A DNA stretch of 64,000 nt, from contig NZ_BOOA01000002.1 in the NCBI RefSeq assembly GCF_016862995.1, positions 124,001 through 188,000 on the forward strand, given 5' to 3'. Of the stretch, positions 25,092 to 34,151 are shown in pieces. Numbering within the stretch: position 1 is the first letter of the stretch; every line of letters begins with the position of its first letter. The translations under genes were made by a program, and so were the position numbers. The notes under the pieces are model-generated. The model saw nothing but the letters and a program-made list of their open reading frames with translations. It was not told the DNA's origin and made no database searches. This DNA is from Acrocarpospora phusangensis (GTDB lineage Bacteria > Actinomycetota > Actinomycetes > Streptosporangiales > Streptosporangiaceae).

Positions 25092-26176
25092 GCCTCAAGA
25101 GAAAGAGGATCGTCGTCGTCGGGCCCACGTATCCGTACAAGGGGGGCGGGGCTCAGCACACCACCGAGCTGGCCAGGCGGCTGGGCGCGGCCGGGCACGA
25201 CGTGGTGCTGGAGTCGTGGAAGGCCCAGTATCCGTCCTTCCTCTACCCCGGGCAGCAGACCATCGACGTGCCCGAGGGCGAGCCGTTCGCGGCCACCAAC
25301 CGGGTGCTGGACTGGCGCCGCCCCGACGGCTGGCTCCGCAGGGGCCGCCTGTTCCGCACCGCCGACCTGGTCGTCCTCGTGCTCCTCAGCCCGGTCCAGG
25401 TCCCGCCCTACCTCGGCATCCTGTACGGCCTGCGCCGCCGGACCCGGGTGGTCGCCCTCTGCCACAACGTGCTCCCGCACGAGGGCACGTTCTACGACCG
25501 GCCGCTCGTCCGGCGGCTGCTGCGGCGGGTGGACGCCGTGCTGACCCACTCCGAGCAGCAGGCGGCCCTGGCCAGGGAACTGACCGGCAAGCCGGTACGG
25601 GTGGCCGTGATGGCACCGCACCTGCCGGTGGGCGCCGTGGCGAAGGCGGCGGCCGGGAAGCCGTTCCGGCGGCTGCTGTTCTTCGGGATCGTCCGGCCGT
25701 ACAAGGGGCTGGATCTGCTGCTGCGGGCGCTGGCCAGGACGCCGGGCGTGACGCTCACGGTGGCGGGGGAGTTCTGGGGCGGGCAGGACGCCACCCGCGC
25801 GCTCATCGGCGAGCTGGGGCTGGCCGACCGGGTGGAGCTGCGGCCCGGGTACGTGGCCGAGGCGGACGTGCCGGAGCTGTTCGGGCGGGCCGACGCGCTG
25901 GTGCTGCCGTACCGGTCGGCCACGGCCTCGCAGAACGTGTGGCTCGGGCACGAGCACGGCGTTCCGGTCATCGCCACCCGGGTAGGGGCGCTGCCCGACA
26001 ACGTCACCGACGACGTGGACGGCCTGCTGGTCGAGCCGGGTTCCGCGGACGCGCTGGCGGACGCGCTGGCGCGCTTCTACGAGCCGGGGACGCCGGAACG
26101 GCTGCGGGCGGGCGTCAAGGCGGTCGATCCCGAGCCGTACTGGGCGGCTTACCTGCCTGAACTGCTCGCCGAGTAG
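25088..26176 (+). CDS. Family 4 glycosyltransferase
   Basis: 362 residues, GT-B fold. The acceptor half opens RIVVVGPTYPYKGGGAQHTT with the glycine-rich loop. The donor half has LLFFGIVRPYKGLDLLLRAL, ADALVLPYRSATASQNVW and HEHGVPVIATRVGALPDNVT. It is cytoplasmic, a retaining transferase from an NDP-sugar. The ATG overlaps the stop of the DPM-like gene by 4 nt, and the methyltransferase follows after 39 nt, so this is one operon. The sugar is unknown. Confidence 0.88.
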   Translation: MSLKRKRIVVVGPTYPYKGGGAQHTTELARRLGAAGHDVVLESWKAQYPSFLYPGQQTIDVPEGEPFAATNRVLDWRRPDGWLRRGRLFRTADLVVLVLLSPVQVPPYLGILYGLRRRTRVVALCHNVLPHEGTFYDRPLVRRLLRRVDAVLTHSEQQAALARELTGKPVRVAVMAPHLPVGAVAKAAAGKPFRRLLFFGIVRPYKGLDLLLRALARTPGVTLTVAGEFWGGQDATRALIGELGLADRVELRPGYVAEADVPELFGRADALVLPYRSATASQNVWLGHEHGVPVIATRVGALPDNVTDDVDGLLVEPGSADALADALARFYEPGTPERLRAGVKAVDPEPYWAAYLPELLAE

Positions 26177-26215
26177 CTACTGTTGGTCCGCAGTCGAGAG
26201 GGGTGGGGACGGCCC

Positions 26216-27058
26216 GTGGTCAGGGAACGCGCCGCGCAGCTGGAGTACTCCGAGTTCCAGTCGGCGATGCTGGACGAGGCGAAACGGCGGCGCAAGGCCG
26301 CCAAGATCATCGCTGTGCTCGGGCACTTCCTCGGGCGCTCGGGGGAGGCGCCGCTGGACGGGCTGACCGTGGGCGACGTCGGGTGCTCCGCCGGGTTCAT
26401 CGCGGACGAGCTGGCGGAGGCGGGCGCGCGGCGCACGTTCGGGATCGACATCGACGTGCCGGGGCTGCGGAAGGCGTCCGAACGGTTCGGGAAGCGGGTC
26501 GCGTTCGTGTGCGCGGACGGCGGGGCGCTGCCGTTCCCCGACGGATCCGTGGACGTGCTGGTCTTCAACCACATCTACGAGCACGTGGTGGACCCGGACG
26601 CGGTGATCCGCGACATGCACCGGGTGCTGTCCGACGACGGCGTGCTCTACCTTGGCCTCGGCAACCGGCTGGGGATCATGGAGCCGCACTACAGGCTGCC
26701 GTTCCTGTCGTACCTGCCGCCGGGGCCCGCGGACCGTTACGTACGGGCGTTCGGCCGGGCCGACAACTATTACGAGCGGTTCAGGACCCGGGGCGGGCTG
26801 CGGCGGATGCTGCGCGACTTCCACGTCTGGGACTACACCTTCCCGGTGCTGGCTTCCCCGGAGCGGTTCGCCGGGGGCGAGCTGTTCCCCGGCACGGTCG
26901 GGCGGATGGCCAAGGCCACGCTGGAGCGCACGCCGCGTCCGGTGCTGGCGGGGCTGCTCCCGGTCGTGCCGACCTACCTGTGGGTGGCCACCAAGACGCC
27001 GCGCCGGCCGCTCGGCCCGGTGTTGCCGCAGCCGCCCGCGGCGGTCCTGCCCCGGTGA
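26216..27058 (+). CDS. SAM-dependent methyltransferase (type 11)
   Basis: About 280 residues. Motif I is TVGDVGCSAGFIADELAEAG, followed by the acidic FGIDIDVPGL, CADGGALPFPDGSVDVLVFN and EHVVDPDAVIRDMHRVL. The C-terminal part (about 150-280) is less conserved. GTG 26216 is chosen; GTG 26183 would add 11 residues but has no better ribosome site. Placed between a GT4 and a flippase-like gene with a 4-nt overlap to the latter, it likely methylates a sugar or lipid-linked glycan, but other substrates are possible. Confidence 0.83.
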   Translation: MVRERAAQLEYSEFQSAMLDEAKRRRKAAKIIAVLGHFLGRSGEAPLDGLTVGDVGCSAGFIADELAEAGARRTFGIDIDVPGLRKASERFGKRVAFVCADGGALPFPDGSVDVLVFNHIYEHVVDPDAVIRDMHRVLSDDGVLYLGLGNRLGIMEPHYRLPFLSYLPPGPADRYVRAFGRADNYYERFRTRGGLRRMLRDFHVWDYTFPVLASPERFAGGELFPGTVGRMAKATLERTPRPVLAGLLPVVPTYLWVATKTPRRPLGPVLPQPPAAVLPR

Positions 27059-27978
27059 GCGTACGCGGCCTGGTCCGGGCCGGCTTCCTGCTGGTCGCGC
27101 TCGGGTTCGGGGTCTGGGCGGTGGCCGGGCAGTGGGACCAGGTGACCGCCGGGCTGGCCCGCCTGTCCTGGGGGGTGCTGGCGGCGTCCTTCGTGGCCGT
27201 GGTCGCGGCCCTGTTCGCGGGCATGCTGATGTGGCGGGCGCTCCTGGCCGACCTGGGCTCGCCGCTCCGGGTGGCCGACGCCGCGAAGATCCTCTTCGTC
27301 GGGCAGCTCGGCAAGTACATCCCCGGGTCGATCTGGCCGATGATCGCCCAGATGGAGATGGGCCGCGACCACGGCGTGCCCCGGGAGCGCAGCGCCGCCG
27401 CCTTCTTCCTGACCTATCCGATCTATCTGGCGAGCGGGCTCTTCGTGGCCGCCGTGACGCTGCCGGCGTTCGCCGGTGAGTCCGTCGCCGGGTACGCCTG
27501 GCTGCTGCTCCTGATCCCCCTGGTGGTCGCCGGGCTCCACCCGTCCGTGGTCAACGGCGCGCTCAACCTGGGCCTGCGCCTGCTCCGCCGCCCGCCGCTG
27601 GAGCGCCCGCTCAGCCGCCGCGGCGTGCTCACCTCCGCCGGCTGGGCCTTCGCCGGCTGGGCCGCCTACGGCGTGCACCTGGCCCTGATCGTGTACGGCC
27701 TGGGCGGGACGGGACCCCGCGCGGTCATCCTCAGCTTCGGCGCGTTCGCCTTGGCCTGGTGCCTGGGCTTCCTGTTCGTGATCGCCCCGGCAGGGGCCGG
27801 CGTCCGGGAGGTCGCCATGATCGCCGCCCTGGCGCCCGTGCTCGACCGGGGGTCGGCCATCGCGGCGGCCCTGGTCTCCCGGGTGGTCGTCTCGGCGGGC
27901 GACCTGGTGTGCGCCGCCGTCGCCGGGGCCAGAAGCCGCCAGCAGATCGGCGCAAATCTCGATAAATCCGTGGAATAG
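27055..27978 (+). CDS. Flippase-like membrane protein (LPG synthetase TM / UPF0104 family)
   Basis: 307 residues with about eight membrane helices. The family signature FVGQLGKYIPGSIWPMIAQM is present, with FVIAPAGAGVREVAMIAAL near the C-terminus. Relatives include the transmembrane part of MprF and proteins proposed to translocate or handle lipid-linked sugars. The GTG start overlaps the methyltransferase TGA (GTGA). The operon context with a polyprenyl-P glycosyltransferase suggests it moves a lipid-linked sugar across the membrane. A 6-bp hairpin (27968-27984) overlaps the stop codon and may act as a weak terminator. Confidence 0.82.
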   Translation: MSVRGLVRAGFLLVALGFGVWAVAGQWDQVTAGLARLSWGVLAASFVAVVAALFAGMLMWRALLADLGSPLRVADAAKILFVGQLGKYIPGSIWPMIAQMEMGRDHGVPRERSAAAFFLTYPIYLASGLFVAAVTLPAFAGESVAGYAWLLLLIPLVVAGLHPSVVNGALNLGLRLLRRPPLERPLSRRGVLTSAGWAFAGWAAYGVHLALIVYGLGGTGPRAVILSFGAFALAWCLGFLFVIAPAGAGVREVAMIAALAPVLDRGSAIAAALVSRVVVSAGDLVCAAVAGARSRQQIGANLDKSVE

Positions 27979-28011
27979 CCACGGAATCCGTATCTGGGCG
28001 ATATCTAGCCA

Positions 28012-28027
28012 TGTGATTTCGCTCACG
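28012..28027. promoter_or_regulatory. CRP-like operator candidate in the 28194 leader
   Basis: TGTGA (28012-28016), six bases, then TCACG (28023-28027) matches the Crp/Fnr-family core TGTGA-N6-TCACA except for the last base. A second small dyad, GAAC-CTA-GTTC (28035-28045), and a -10-like TACAGT (28046-28051) follow. The 215-nt gap to the GT4 gene holds nothing else obvious. Binding is untested. Confidence 0.35.
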
Positions 28028-28193
28028 ATCCCTGGAACCTAGTTCTACAGTTGGAGAGAAGGGCGAAGGGGGATCGGGGACAGCCCACAAGGCGATTCCA
28101 CCCAGTTGCTGGGGGATCCTCCACGCATGGCGACAACGCGCTGGCGTCCGGTTCGAGGGTCCGGGCGGCTCGCGGTGAGGGGAGCGAACCTTC

Positions 28194-29327
28194 GTGAAAC
28201 CCCGTGTGCTCGTCGACGCGGCGGCTGTTCCCGCCGACCGAGGCGCCTTGATCAGATATGTCGACGGACTGCTGGCCGCGCTGCACCAGGCCGGAGCCGA
28301 TCTCGCCGTGGTGTGCCAGCGCGCCGACGCCGAGCGGTACGGGCGCATGGCGCCCTCGGCGCGGATCCTGCCCGGCCCGCCCGCCATCACCAACCGGGGC
28401 GCGCGGCTGGTGTGGGAGCAGACCGGAGTGCCGGTGCTCGCCCGGCAGGTGGGCGCCGACGTGATCCACTCGCCTTCCTATTCGATCCCGCTGCGGGCCG
28501 GGGTGCCGACCGTGGTGACCGTGCACGACGTGACCTGGTTCACCGAACCCGAGTGCCGGGGCCCGGCCAAGGCGTCGTACGTGCGCTCGGCCACCCGTAC
28601 GGCGGTGCGGGGGGCGAACAGGGTGATCGTGCCCTCCAAGGCCACCAGGGACGAGCTGATCCGGGTGCTGGGCGCGGACCCGACCCGGATCGACGTGGCC
28701 TACCACGGCGTCGATCCCGAGCTGTTCCACCGGCCGGCCGAGGCCGAGGTGCGGCGGGTGTCGGACCGGCTGGGGCTGCACGGGTATCCGTACGTGGCCT
28801 CGCTGGGGACGCTGGAGCGGCGGAAGAACGTGCCGAATCTGGTGCGGGGGTTCGCGCGGGCCGTACAGGATCTGGCGCGGCCGCCCGCGCTGGTGCTGGC
28901 CGGCGGGCTGATCGAGGAGCCCGACGCGGAGGTGGACGCGGCGGTGCGCGAACTGCCCCCGGGGGTGCGGGTGGTGCGGACCGGGTACCTGCCGTTCTCC
29001 GATCTGGCCGGGTTCTACGGTGGCGCGCTGGTGGCGGCCTTCCCCTCGCTGGTGGAGGGGTTCGGCATGCCGGTGCTGGAGGCGATGGCCTGCGGCGCGG
29101 CCGTGCTCACCACGCGGCGGACGTCGCTGCCCGAGGTGGGCGGTGACGCGGTGGCCTACACCGAGCCGGACGCCGCCAGCATCGGGACCGCGCTGCGCGC
29201 CCTGCTCGACTCCAAGGACCGGAGGGCGGCTTTGGGCGAGGCCGGAGCGGCGAGGTCGCGCGAGTTCACCTGGGCGGCTTCCGCGGAGGCGCACCTGACG
29301 ACGTACCAGCGGGCCCTGGAGCGTTGA
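28194..29327 (+). CDS. Family 4 glycosyltransferase (mannosyltransferase-like)
   Basis: 377 residues, GT-B fold. Visible features are DVIHSPSYSIPLRAGVPTVV, TVHDVTWF, NRVIVPSKATRDELIRVLGA, YVASLGTLERRKNVPNLVRG (donor-binding Arg/Lys), and FPSLVEGFGMPVLEAMACGA (the EX7E motif with both Glu). The wording is typical of the WbaZ/mannosyltransferase subgroup. It starts at GTG 28194. It precedes a mannose-1-phosphate guanylyltransferase-like gene by 77 nt, which fits GDP-mannose use, but that is inference. A leader of about 140 nt separates it from its likely promoter. Confidence 0.87.
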   Translation: MKPRVLVDAAAVPADRGALIRYVDGLLAALHQAGADLAVVCQRADAERYGRMAPSARILPGPPAITNRGARLVWEQTGVPVLARQVGADVIHSPSYSIPLRAGVPTVVTVHDVTWFTEPECRGPAKASYVRSATRTAVRGANRVIVPSKATRDELIRVLGADPTRIDVAYHGVDPELFHRPAEAEVRRVSDRLGLHGYPYVASLGTLERRKNVPNLVRGFARAVQDLARPPALVLAGGLIEEPDAEVDAAVRELPPGVRVVRTGYLPFSDLAGFYGGALVAAFPSLVEGFGMPVLEAMACGAAVLTTRRTSLPEVGGDAVAYTEPDAASIGTALRALLDSKDRRAALGEAGAARSREFTWAASAEAHLTTYQRALER

Positions 29328-29342
29328 CGCAGGTGTTGCCTT

Positions 29343-29358
29343 AGAGCGTTAACGCTCT
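29343..29358. promoter_or_regulatory. Perfect 16-bp palindrome
   Basis: AGAGCGTTAACGCTCT is fully self-complementary and lies 15 nt after the GT4 stop, centred 54 bp before the predicted start of the guanylyltransferase transcript. It has no T tract and no loop, so it looks more like an operator for a dimeric regulator than a terminator. Confidence 0.5.
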
Positions 29359-29391
29359 GTGTCGCCGCCCGCGATCGACGGAGGGTTGGGC

Positions 29392-29405
29392 TAACCTCAC
29401 CCGTG
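29392..29405 (+). promoter_or_regulatory. -10 element for leaderless guanylyltransferase transcript
   Basis: TAACCT at 29392-29397 is followed by 7 nt and the GTG at 29405. No ribosome-binding site is present, so a leaderless mRNA is the simplest reading. Confidence 0.5.
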
Positions 29406-30502
29406 TGACGGACAGTTCTTTGCCCGCGGCTCTTGAGGCGATCCTTCTGGTGGGCGGGCAGGGCACCCGGCTTCGACCGCTGACGCTGTTCACGCCGAAG
29501 CCGCTGCTGCCGACGGCGGGTGTGCCGTTCCTCGCCCACCAACTGGCCCGGGCCCGGGCTTTCGGGGTGCGGCGGATCGTGTTCGCCACGTCGTACAAGG
29601 CGGCCATGTTCGCGGACGCGTTCGGTGACGGCTCCGCCTTCGACCTGGAGATCGAGTACGTCACGGAGGACACCCCGCTCGGCACCGGGGGCGCGATCAG
29701 GAACGCGGCGCGCGCGCTGACCTGCCCGCCGGACGCGCCGGTGCTGGTGCTCAACGGCGACATCCTGTCCGGCCACGACATCGGCGCCCAGGTGCGGCAG
29801 CACCTGTCCGGCGACGCGGCCCTGACCCTGCACCTGACCGAGGTGGAGGACGCCTCCCGGTTCGGGTGCGTGCCCATCGACGAGGACGGGCGGGTGCTGG
29901 CCTTCCTGGAGAAGACCCCGAACCCGGTCACCAACCGCATCAACGCCGGCTGCTACGTGTTCCGCCGCTCGGTCATCGACCAGATCCCCGACGGCCAGGT
30001 CGTCTCGGTCGAGCGGGAGACCTTCCCGACCCTCATCGAGTCCGGCGGCCGGGTGCTGGGGTACGCGGACTCCTCCTACTGGCTGGACGTGGGCACGCCC
30101 GCGGCCTTCGTCCAGGGCTCCTGCGACCTGGTCCTCGGCGCGCTCCAGTCGCCCGCCCTGCCGGGGCCGCCCGGTGAGTCCCTGCTGCTTCCCGACGCCG
30201 TCGTCTCCCCGGAGGCCAAGGTCACCGGAGGCACCGTGGTGGGCGCGCGCGCCATCGTCGGGTCCGGCGCGCTCGTGCGCGGCAGCGTGATCGCCGACGA
30301 CGCCACCATCGCGCCCGGGGTCACCGTCGTGAACTCGGTGGTCGGCCGGCACGCGACCATCGCGGGCGGCACGATCCTGCGGGACGCCGTCATCGGCGAC
30401 ACCGCCGTCATCGGGCCCAACAACGAGCTGACCTCGGGGGCGAGGATCTGGCCCGGCGTCACGCTGCCCGAATCGGCCATCCGCTTCACGGGCGACGCCT
30501 GA
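29405..30502 (+). CDS. Mannose-1-phosphate guanylyltransferase / NDP-sugar pyrophosphorylase
   Basis: 365 residues. The nucleotidyltransferase domain (AILLVGGQGTRLRPLTLFTP; KPLLPTAGVPFL; LVLNGDILSGHD; TNRINAGCYVFRRSV; SSYWLDVGTPAAF) is followed by a left-handed beta-helix of hexapeptide repeats (about 260-350). The synteny (upstream of the F420/whiB/manB block) equals that of the mycobacterial GDP-mannose pyrophosphorylase, so it probably converts mannose-1-phosphate and GTP to GDP-mannose, downstream of ManB at 43991. Sequence alone does not exclude glucose-1-phosphate as substrate. Confidence 0.88.
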   Translation: MTDSSLPAALEAILLVGGQGTRLRPLTLFTPKPLLPTAGVPFLAHQLARARAFGVRRIVFATSYKAAMFADAFGDGSAFDLEIEYVTEDTPLGTGGAIRNAARALTCPPDAPVLVLNGDILSGHDIGAQVRQHLSGDAALTLHLTEVEDASRFGCVPIDEDGRVLAFLEKTPNPVTNRINAGCYVFRRSVIDQIPDGQVVSVERETFPTLIESGGRVLGYADSSYWLDVGTPAAFVQGSCDLVLGALQSPALPGPPGESLLLPDAVVSPEAKVTGGTVVGARAIVGSGALVRGSVIADDATIAPGVTVVNSVVGRHATIAGGTILRDAVIGDTAVIGPNNELTSGARIWPGVTLPESAIRFTGDA

Positions 30503-31471
30503 GTGCTTCAATCGAGTGTGGCCGGATCGTCCTTCTTCGAGCGGGTCTGGCGGCCCGTGGGGGCGCTTGACCTGGGACTGACGCTGTCGCCGCATCCGCA
30601 CGGCGGCGGCGATCCCTCTTGGCGTCGTACGCCGGACGGGGCCACCTGGCGGGCCTGCCGGACCCCGCACGGTGTGGGGACGCTGCGGATCGTGCGGCGC
30701 GCGGGAGAGGTGCACGCGACCGCCTGGGGGCCAGGGGCGGAGTGGCTGCTGGAGACCGTGCCCGAGTTGCTGGGGGCGCACGACGACGGCCTCGGGTTCG
30801 CGGAGATGATCCGGGAGGCCGAGAGCTCCCCGGACGCGTCGGTGCGGGCTCGGGCGGCGTTCGTGGGGGAGTTGGCCGTCCGGCATCCGGGGTTGCGGAT
30901 CGGCAGGACGGGACGGGTCTTCGAGGCACTCGTCCCGGCGGTGCTGGAGCAGAAGGTGGTCGGGCGGGAGGCCTGGCAGGCCTGGCGCTGGCTTGTCCGG
31001 AAATATGGGGATCCGGCGCCCGGTCCTGTACCGGAGGGGTTGACGGTGATGCCGTCGCCGGAGGTGTGGCGGCGGGTGCCGTCGTGGGACTGGCACCGGG
31101 CGGGGGCGGAAGCCGTACGGGCCAGGACGATCATCAACGCGGCGCGGCACGCGGCGAAGCTGGAGGGCGGGTCGAGCGCGGCGGCCGACCGGATGCTGCG
31201 GGCGCTGCCGGGGATCGGCGTCTGGACCTCGGCTGAGGTGCGGCAACGCGCCCACGGCGACCCGGACGCGCCGAGCGTCGGCGACTATCACATCCCGGGT
31301 CTGGTGGGGTACGCGTTCACGGGCGAGAAGACCGACGACGCGGGAATGCTCGACCTGCTCGAACCTTTCGCCGGGCATCGGCACCGGGTGGTGCGGCTGA
31401 TCGAGCTGAGCGGGATCCGCCCGCCCGCGCGCGGCCCGCGGATGGCGGCGCGGGATTACCGATCCTTTTAG
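30503..31471 (+). CDS. HhH-GPD DNA glycosylase (3-methyladenine glycosylase 2-like)
   Basis: 322 residues. The C-terminal half has the helix-hairpin-helix LRALPGIGVWTSAEVRQRAH and, after it, VGDYHIPGLVGYAFTG, where the Asp is the predicted catalytic residue of AlkA-type enzymes. EALVPAVLEQKVVGREAW is the preceding conserved helix. It removes alkylated bases in base-excision repair. There is no FeS cluster motif. The start codon is GTG 30503, directly after the previous stop; GTG 30518 is an alternative. The location beside F420 genes has no obvious functional link. Confidence 0.85.
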   Translation: MLQSSVAGSSFFERVWRPVGALDLGLTLSPHPHGGGDPSWRRTPDGATWRACRTPHGVGTLRIVRRAGEVHATAWGPGAEWLLETVPELLGAHDDGLGFAEMIREAESSPDASVRARAAFVGELAVRHPGLRIGRTGRVFEALVPAVLEQKVVGREAWQAWRWLVRKYGDPAPGPVPEGLTVMPSPEVWRRVPSWDWHRAGAEAVRARTIINAARHAAKLEGGSSAAADRMLRALPGIGVWTSAEVRQRAHGDPDAPSVGDYHIPGLVGYAFTGEKTDDAGMLDLLEPFAGHRHRVVRLIELSGIRPPARGPRMAARDYRSF

Positions 31472-31507
31472 CGCACCCTGAATGCTCGGGGACATGAGCC
31501 GGAGTCG

Positions 31508-31521
31508 TAGTGTGCGGCGTA
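31508..31521 (+). promoter_or_regulatory. -10 element for leaderless fbiC transcript
   Basis: TAGTGT (31508-31513) and 7 nt precede the ATG at 31521. This fixes the start codon in preference to the in-frame codon 13 positions upstream, which lies before the -10. Confidence 0.5.
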
Positions 31522-34145
31522 TGACGTCAGAACAGCCCGACGTGGCAGACGTGGCAGGGGACCAGACCAATGCTCCCGGCGGGAACGCGATGCGGCGGGC
31601 GCTGGCGCGGGCGCGGGACGGGAAGACGCTCGACGTGGCCGAGGCCGCGGTGTTGCTGTCGGCCCGAGGGGACGATCTTGAGACGTTGCTCGCGCACGCC
31701 GGGCGGGTGCGGGACGCCGGGCTGGCGGCCGCGGGGCGGCCGGGGGTCGTCACGTACAGCAGGAAGGTTTTCATTCCGCTGACGCGGTTGTGCCGGGATC
31801 GGTGTGGTTACTGCACGTTCGCGACCGCGCCGCACCGGCTGGAGAGCGCGTTCCTCAGCCCGGACGAGGTGCTGGAGATCGCCCGGCAGGGCGCGGCCAT
31901 GGGCTGCAAGGAGGCGTTGTTCACGCTTGGGGACCGGCCGGAGGATCGCTGGTCGCAGGCGCGGGAGTGGCTGAACGCGCACGGGTACGACGACACGCTG
32001 TCGTATGTGCGGGCGATGGCCATCCGCGTGCTGGAGGAGACCGGGCTGCTGCCGCACCTCAACCCCGGCGTGCTCACCTGGCGCGACCTGCAGCGCCTCA
32101 AGCCGGTGGCGCCCTCCATGGGCATGATGCTGGAGACCACCTCCGAGGCGCTCTTCCGGACGAAGGGCGCGGCCCACTACGGCTCGCCCGACAAGGACCC
32201 GGCGGTGCGTGTACGCGTGCTGGAGGACGCCGGCCGGAGCAACGTGCCCTTCACGACGGGCATTCTGATCGGCATCGGCGAGACCATCCGGGACCGGGCG
32301 GAATCGATCTTCGCGATCCGCCGGGTCGCGCGCGAGTACAGCGGCATCCAGGAAGTCATCGTGCAGAACTTCCGCGCCAAGCCGGACACGGCGATGCGCG
32401 GTCTGCCCGACGCCGACCTGCACGAGCTGGCCGCCACGATCGCCGTGACCCGGCTGGTCCTCGGCCCCCGCATGCGGGTGCAGGCCCCGCCCAACCTGAT
32501 CGGCGACGAGTACGCGCTGATGCTCCGCGCCGGGATCGACGACTGGGGCGGCGTCTCCCCGCTCACGCCCGACCACGTCAACCCTGAACGCCCGTGGCCG
32601 CAGATCGACGACCTCGCCGCCCGTACGGCTGACGCCGGGTTCACGCTTCGGGAGCGTCTGACGATATATCCGGAATATGTGATGGCGGGGGAGCCGTGGC
32701 TGGACCCCCGGCTGCGGGAGCACGTGGCCGCGCTCGCCGATCCGGAGACCGGGCTGGCCCGGGAGGGCGCGGAACTGGCCGGGCGTCCCTGGCAGGAGCC
32801 GGACGGCGGGTTCACGGCGATCGGGCGTACGGATCTGCACACGGCGGTGGACTCGGAAGGCCGGAGCGGTGATCGGAGGGATGACTTCGATCACGTGTAC
32901 GGGGATTGGGACGCGCTCAGGGAGCGGTTGCCGGCCGGTGGGGCGCCGGTGAGCGGTGACGTACGGGAGGCGTTGCGGCAGGCCGAGAAGGAGCCCGCCG
33001 CGCTCACGGAGGCGCAGGCGCTGGCCCTGCTCGGGCTGGCGGGCGACCAGAACGGGGCCGGGGCCGACGACGAGGGGCTGGCCGAGCTGGCTCGGATCGC
33101 GGACGGGCTGCGCCGGGAGGCGGTGGGGGACGACGTCACCTATGTTGTGAACCGGAACATCAACTTCACCAACGTCTGCTACACGGGGTGCCGGTTCTGC
33201 GCGTTCGCCCAGCGGCGTACGGATGCCGACGCGTACACGCTCAGCCTGGACCAGGTCGCGGATCGGGCCGCCGAAGCGTGGGCGGCGGGGGCGACCGAGG
33301 TGTGCATGCAGGGGGGCATCCATCCGGATCTGCCGGGGACGGCGTACTTCGACATCGCGCGGGCGGTCAAGGAGCGGGTGCCGGACATCCACGTGCACGC
33401 GTACTCGCCGATGGAGGTGATCAACGGGGCGAGTCGTACGAATCTGTCCATCGAGGACTGGTTGCACGCGGCGCGCGAGGCGGGGGTCGACTCCCTGCCG
33501 GGGACGGCCGCCGAGATCCTCGACGACGACGTGCGCTGGGTGCTCACCAAGGGCAAGCTCCCGACCCGCGAGTGGATCGACGTCGTCACCACCGCCCACC
33601 GTGTGGGTATCCCGACCACCTCGACGATGATGTACGGACACGTCGACACCCACGCCCACTGGGTGCGCCACATCCGGCTGATCCGTCAGATCCAGCAGGA
33701 GACCGGCGGTTTCTCCGAGTTCGTCCTGCTGCCGTTCGTGCACCACAGCGCGCCCATCTACCTGGCCGGGATCGCCCGCCCCGGGCCCACCGCCCGGGAG
33801 AACCTGGCCGTGCACGCGCTGGCCCGCATCCTGCTGCACGGCAGCATCCGCAACATCCAGTGCTCCTGGGTGAAACTCCGCGACGACCTCTGCCGTTCCG
33901 TCCTCGCGGCGGGCGTCAACGACCTCGGCGGCACCCTGATGGAGGAGACCATCAGCCGCATGGCCGGCTCCGAGAACGGCTCCTACAAGACCATCACCGA
34001 CCTCGCCGCCATGGTCACCCCCACCGGCCGCCCCCTCCGCCAGCGCACCACCTCCTACGGCACGCCCTCGCCCGAACGACAGGCCGCCGCCAGAAACAGC
34101 GACGGCGTCACCGGCTCCGTCCGCCGAGTCCTCCCGGTCATCTGA
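31521..34145 (+). CDS. fbiC: FO synthase, fused CofG/CofH radical SAM enzyme
   Basis: 874 residues, the usual length of the actinobacterial fusion. It makes 7,8-didemethyl-8-hydroxy-5-deazariboflavin, the F420 chromophore, from tyrosine and a flavin precursor. The N-terminal CofG half has the radical-SAM cluster motif [16 protein letters not shown] (CxxxCxxC) at about residues 85-100; the C-terminal CofH half has [16 protein letters not shown] (CxxxCxxC) at about 545-560, with [13 protein letters not shown] and [13 protein letters not shown] variable linker (about 415-500) joins them. The gene converges on fbiB with 6 nt between stops, so all three visible F420 genes are adjacent, unlike the mycobacterial arrangement. 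Confidence 0.97.
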   Translation: MTSEQPDVADVAGDQTNAPGGNAMRRALARARDGKTLDVAEAAVLLSARGDDLETLLAHAGRVRDAGLAAAGRPGVVTYSRKVFIPLTRLCRDRCGYCTFATAPHRLESAFLSPDEVLEIARQGAAMGCKEALFTLGDRPEDRWSQAREWLNAHGYDDTLSYVRAMAIRVLEETGLLPHLNPGVLTWRDLQRLKPVAPSMGMMLETTSEALFRTKGAAHYGSPDKDPAVRVRVLEDAGRSNVPFTTGILIGIGETIRDRAESIFAIRRVAREYSGIQEVIVQNFRAKPDTAMRGLPDADLHELAATIAVTRLVLGPRMRVQAPPNLIGDEYALMLRAGIDDWGGVSPLTPDHVNPERPWPQIDDLAARTADAGFTLRERLTIYPEYVMAGEPWLDPRLREHVAALADPETGLAREGAELAGRPWQEPDGGFTAIGRTDLHTAVDSEGRSGDRRDDFDHVYGDWDALRERLPAGGAPVSGDVREALRQAEKEPAALTEAQALALLGLAGDQNGAGADDEGLAELARIADGLRREAVGDDVTYVVNRNINFTNVCYTGCRFCAFAQRRTDADAYTLSLDQVADRAAEAWAAGATEVCMQGGIHPDLPGTAYFDIARAVKERVPDIHVHAYSPMEVINGASRTNLSIEDWLHAAREAGVDSLPGTAAEILDDDVRWVLTKGKLPTREWIDVVTTAHRVGIPTTSTMMYGHVDTHAHWVRHIRLIRQIQQETGGFSEFVLLPFVHHSAPIYLAGIARPGPTARENLAVHALARILLHGSIRNIQCSWVKLRDDLCRSVLAAGVNDLGGTLMEETISRMAGSENGSYKTITDLAAMVTPTGRPLRQRTTSYGTPSPERQAAARNSDGVTGSVRRVLPVI

Positions 34146-34151
34146 CCGGTC

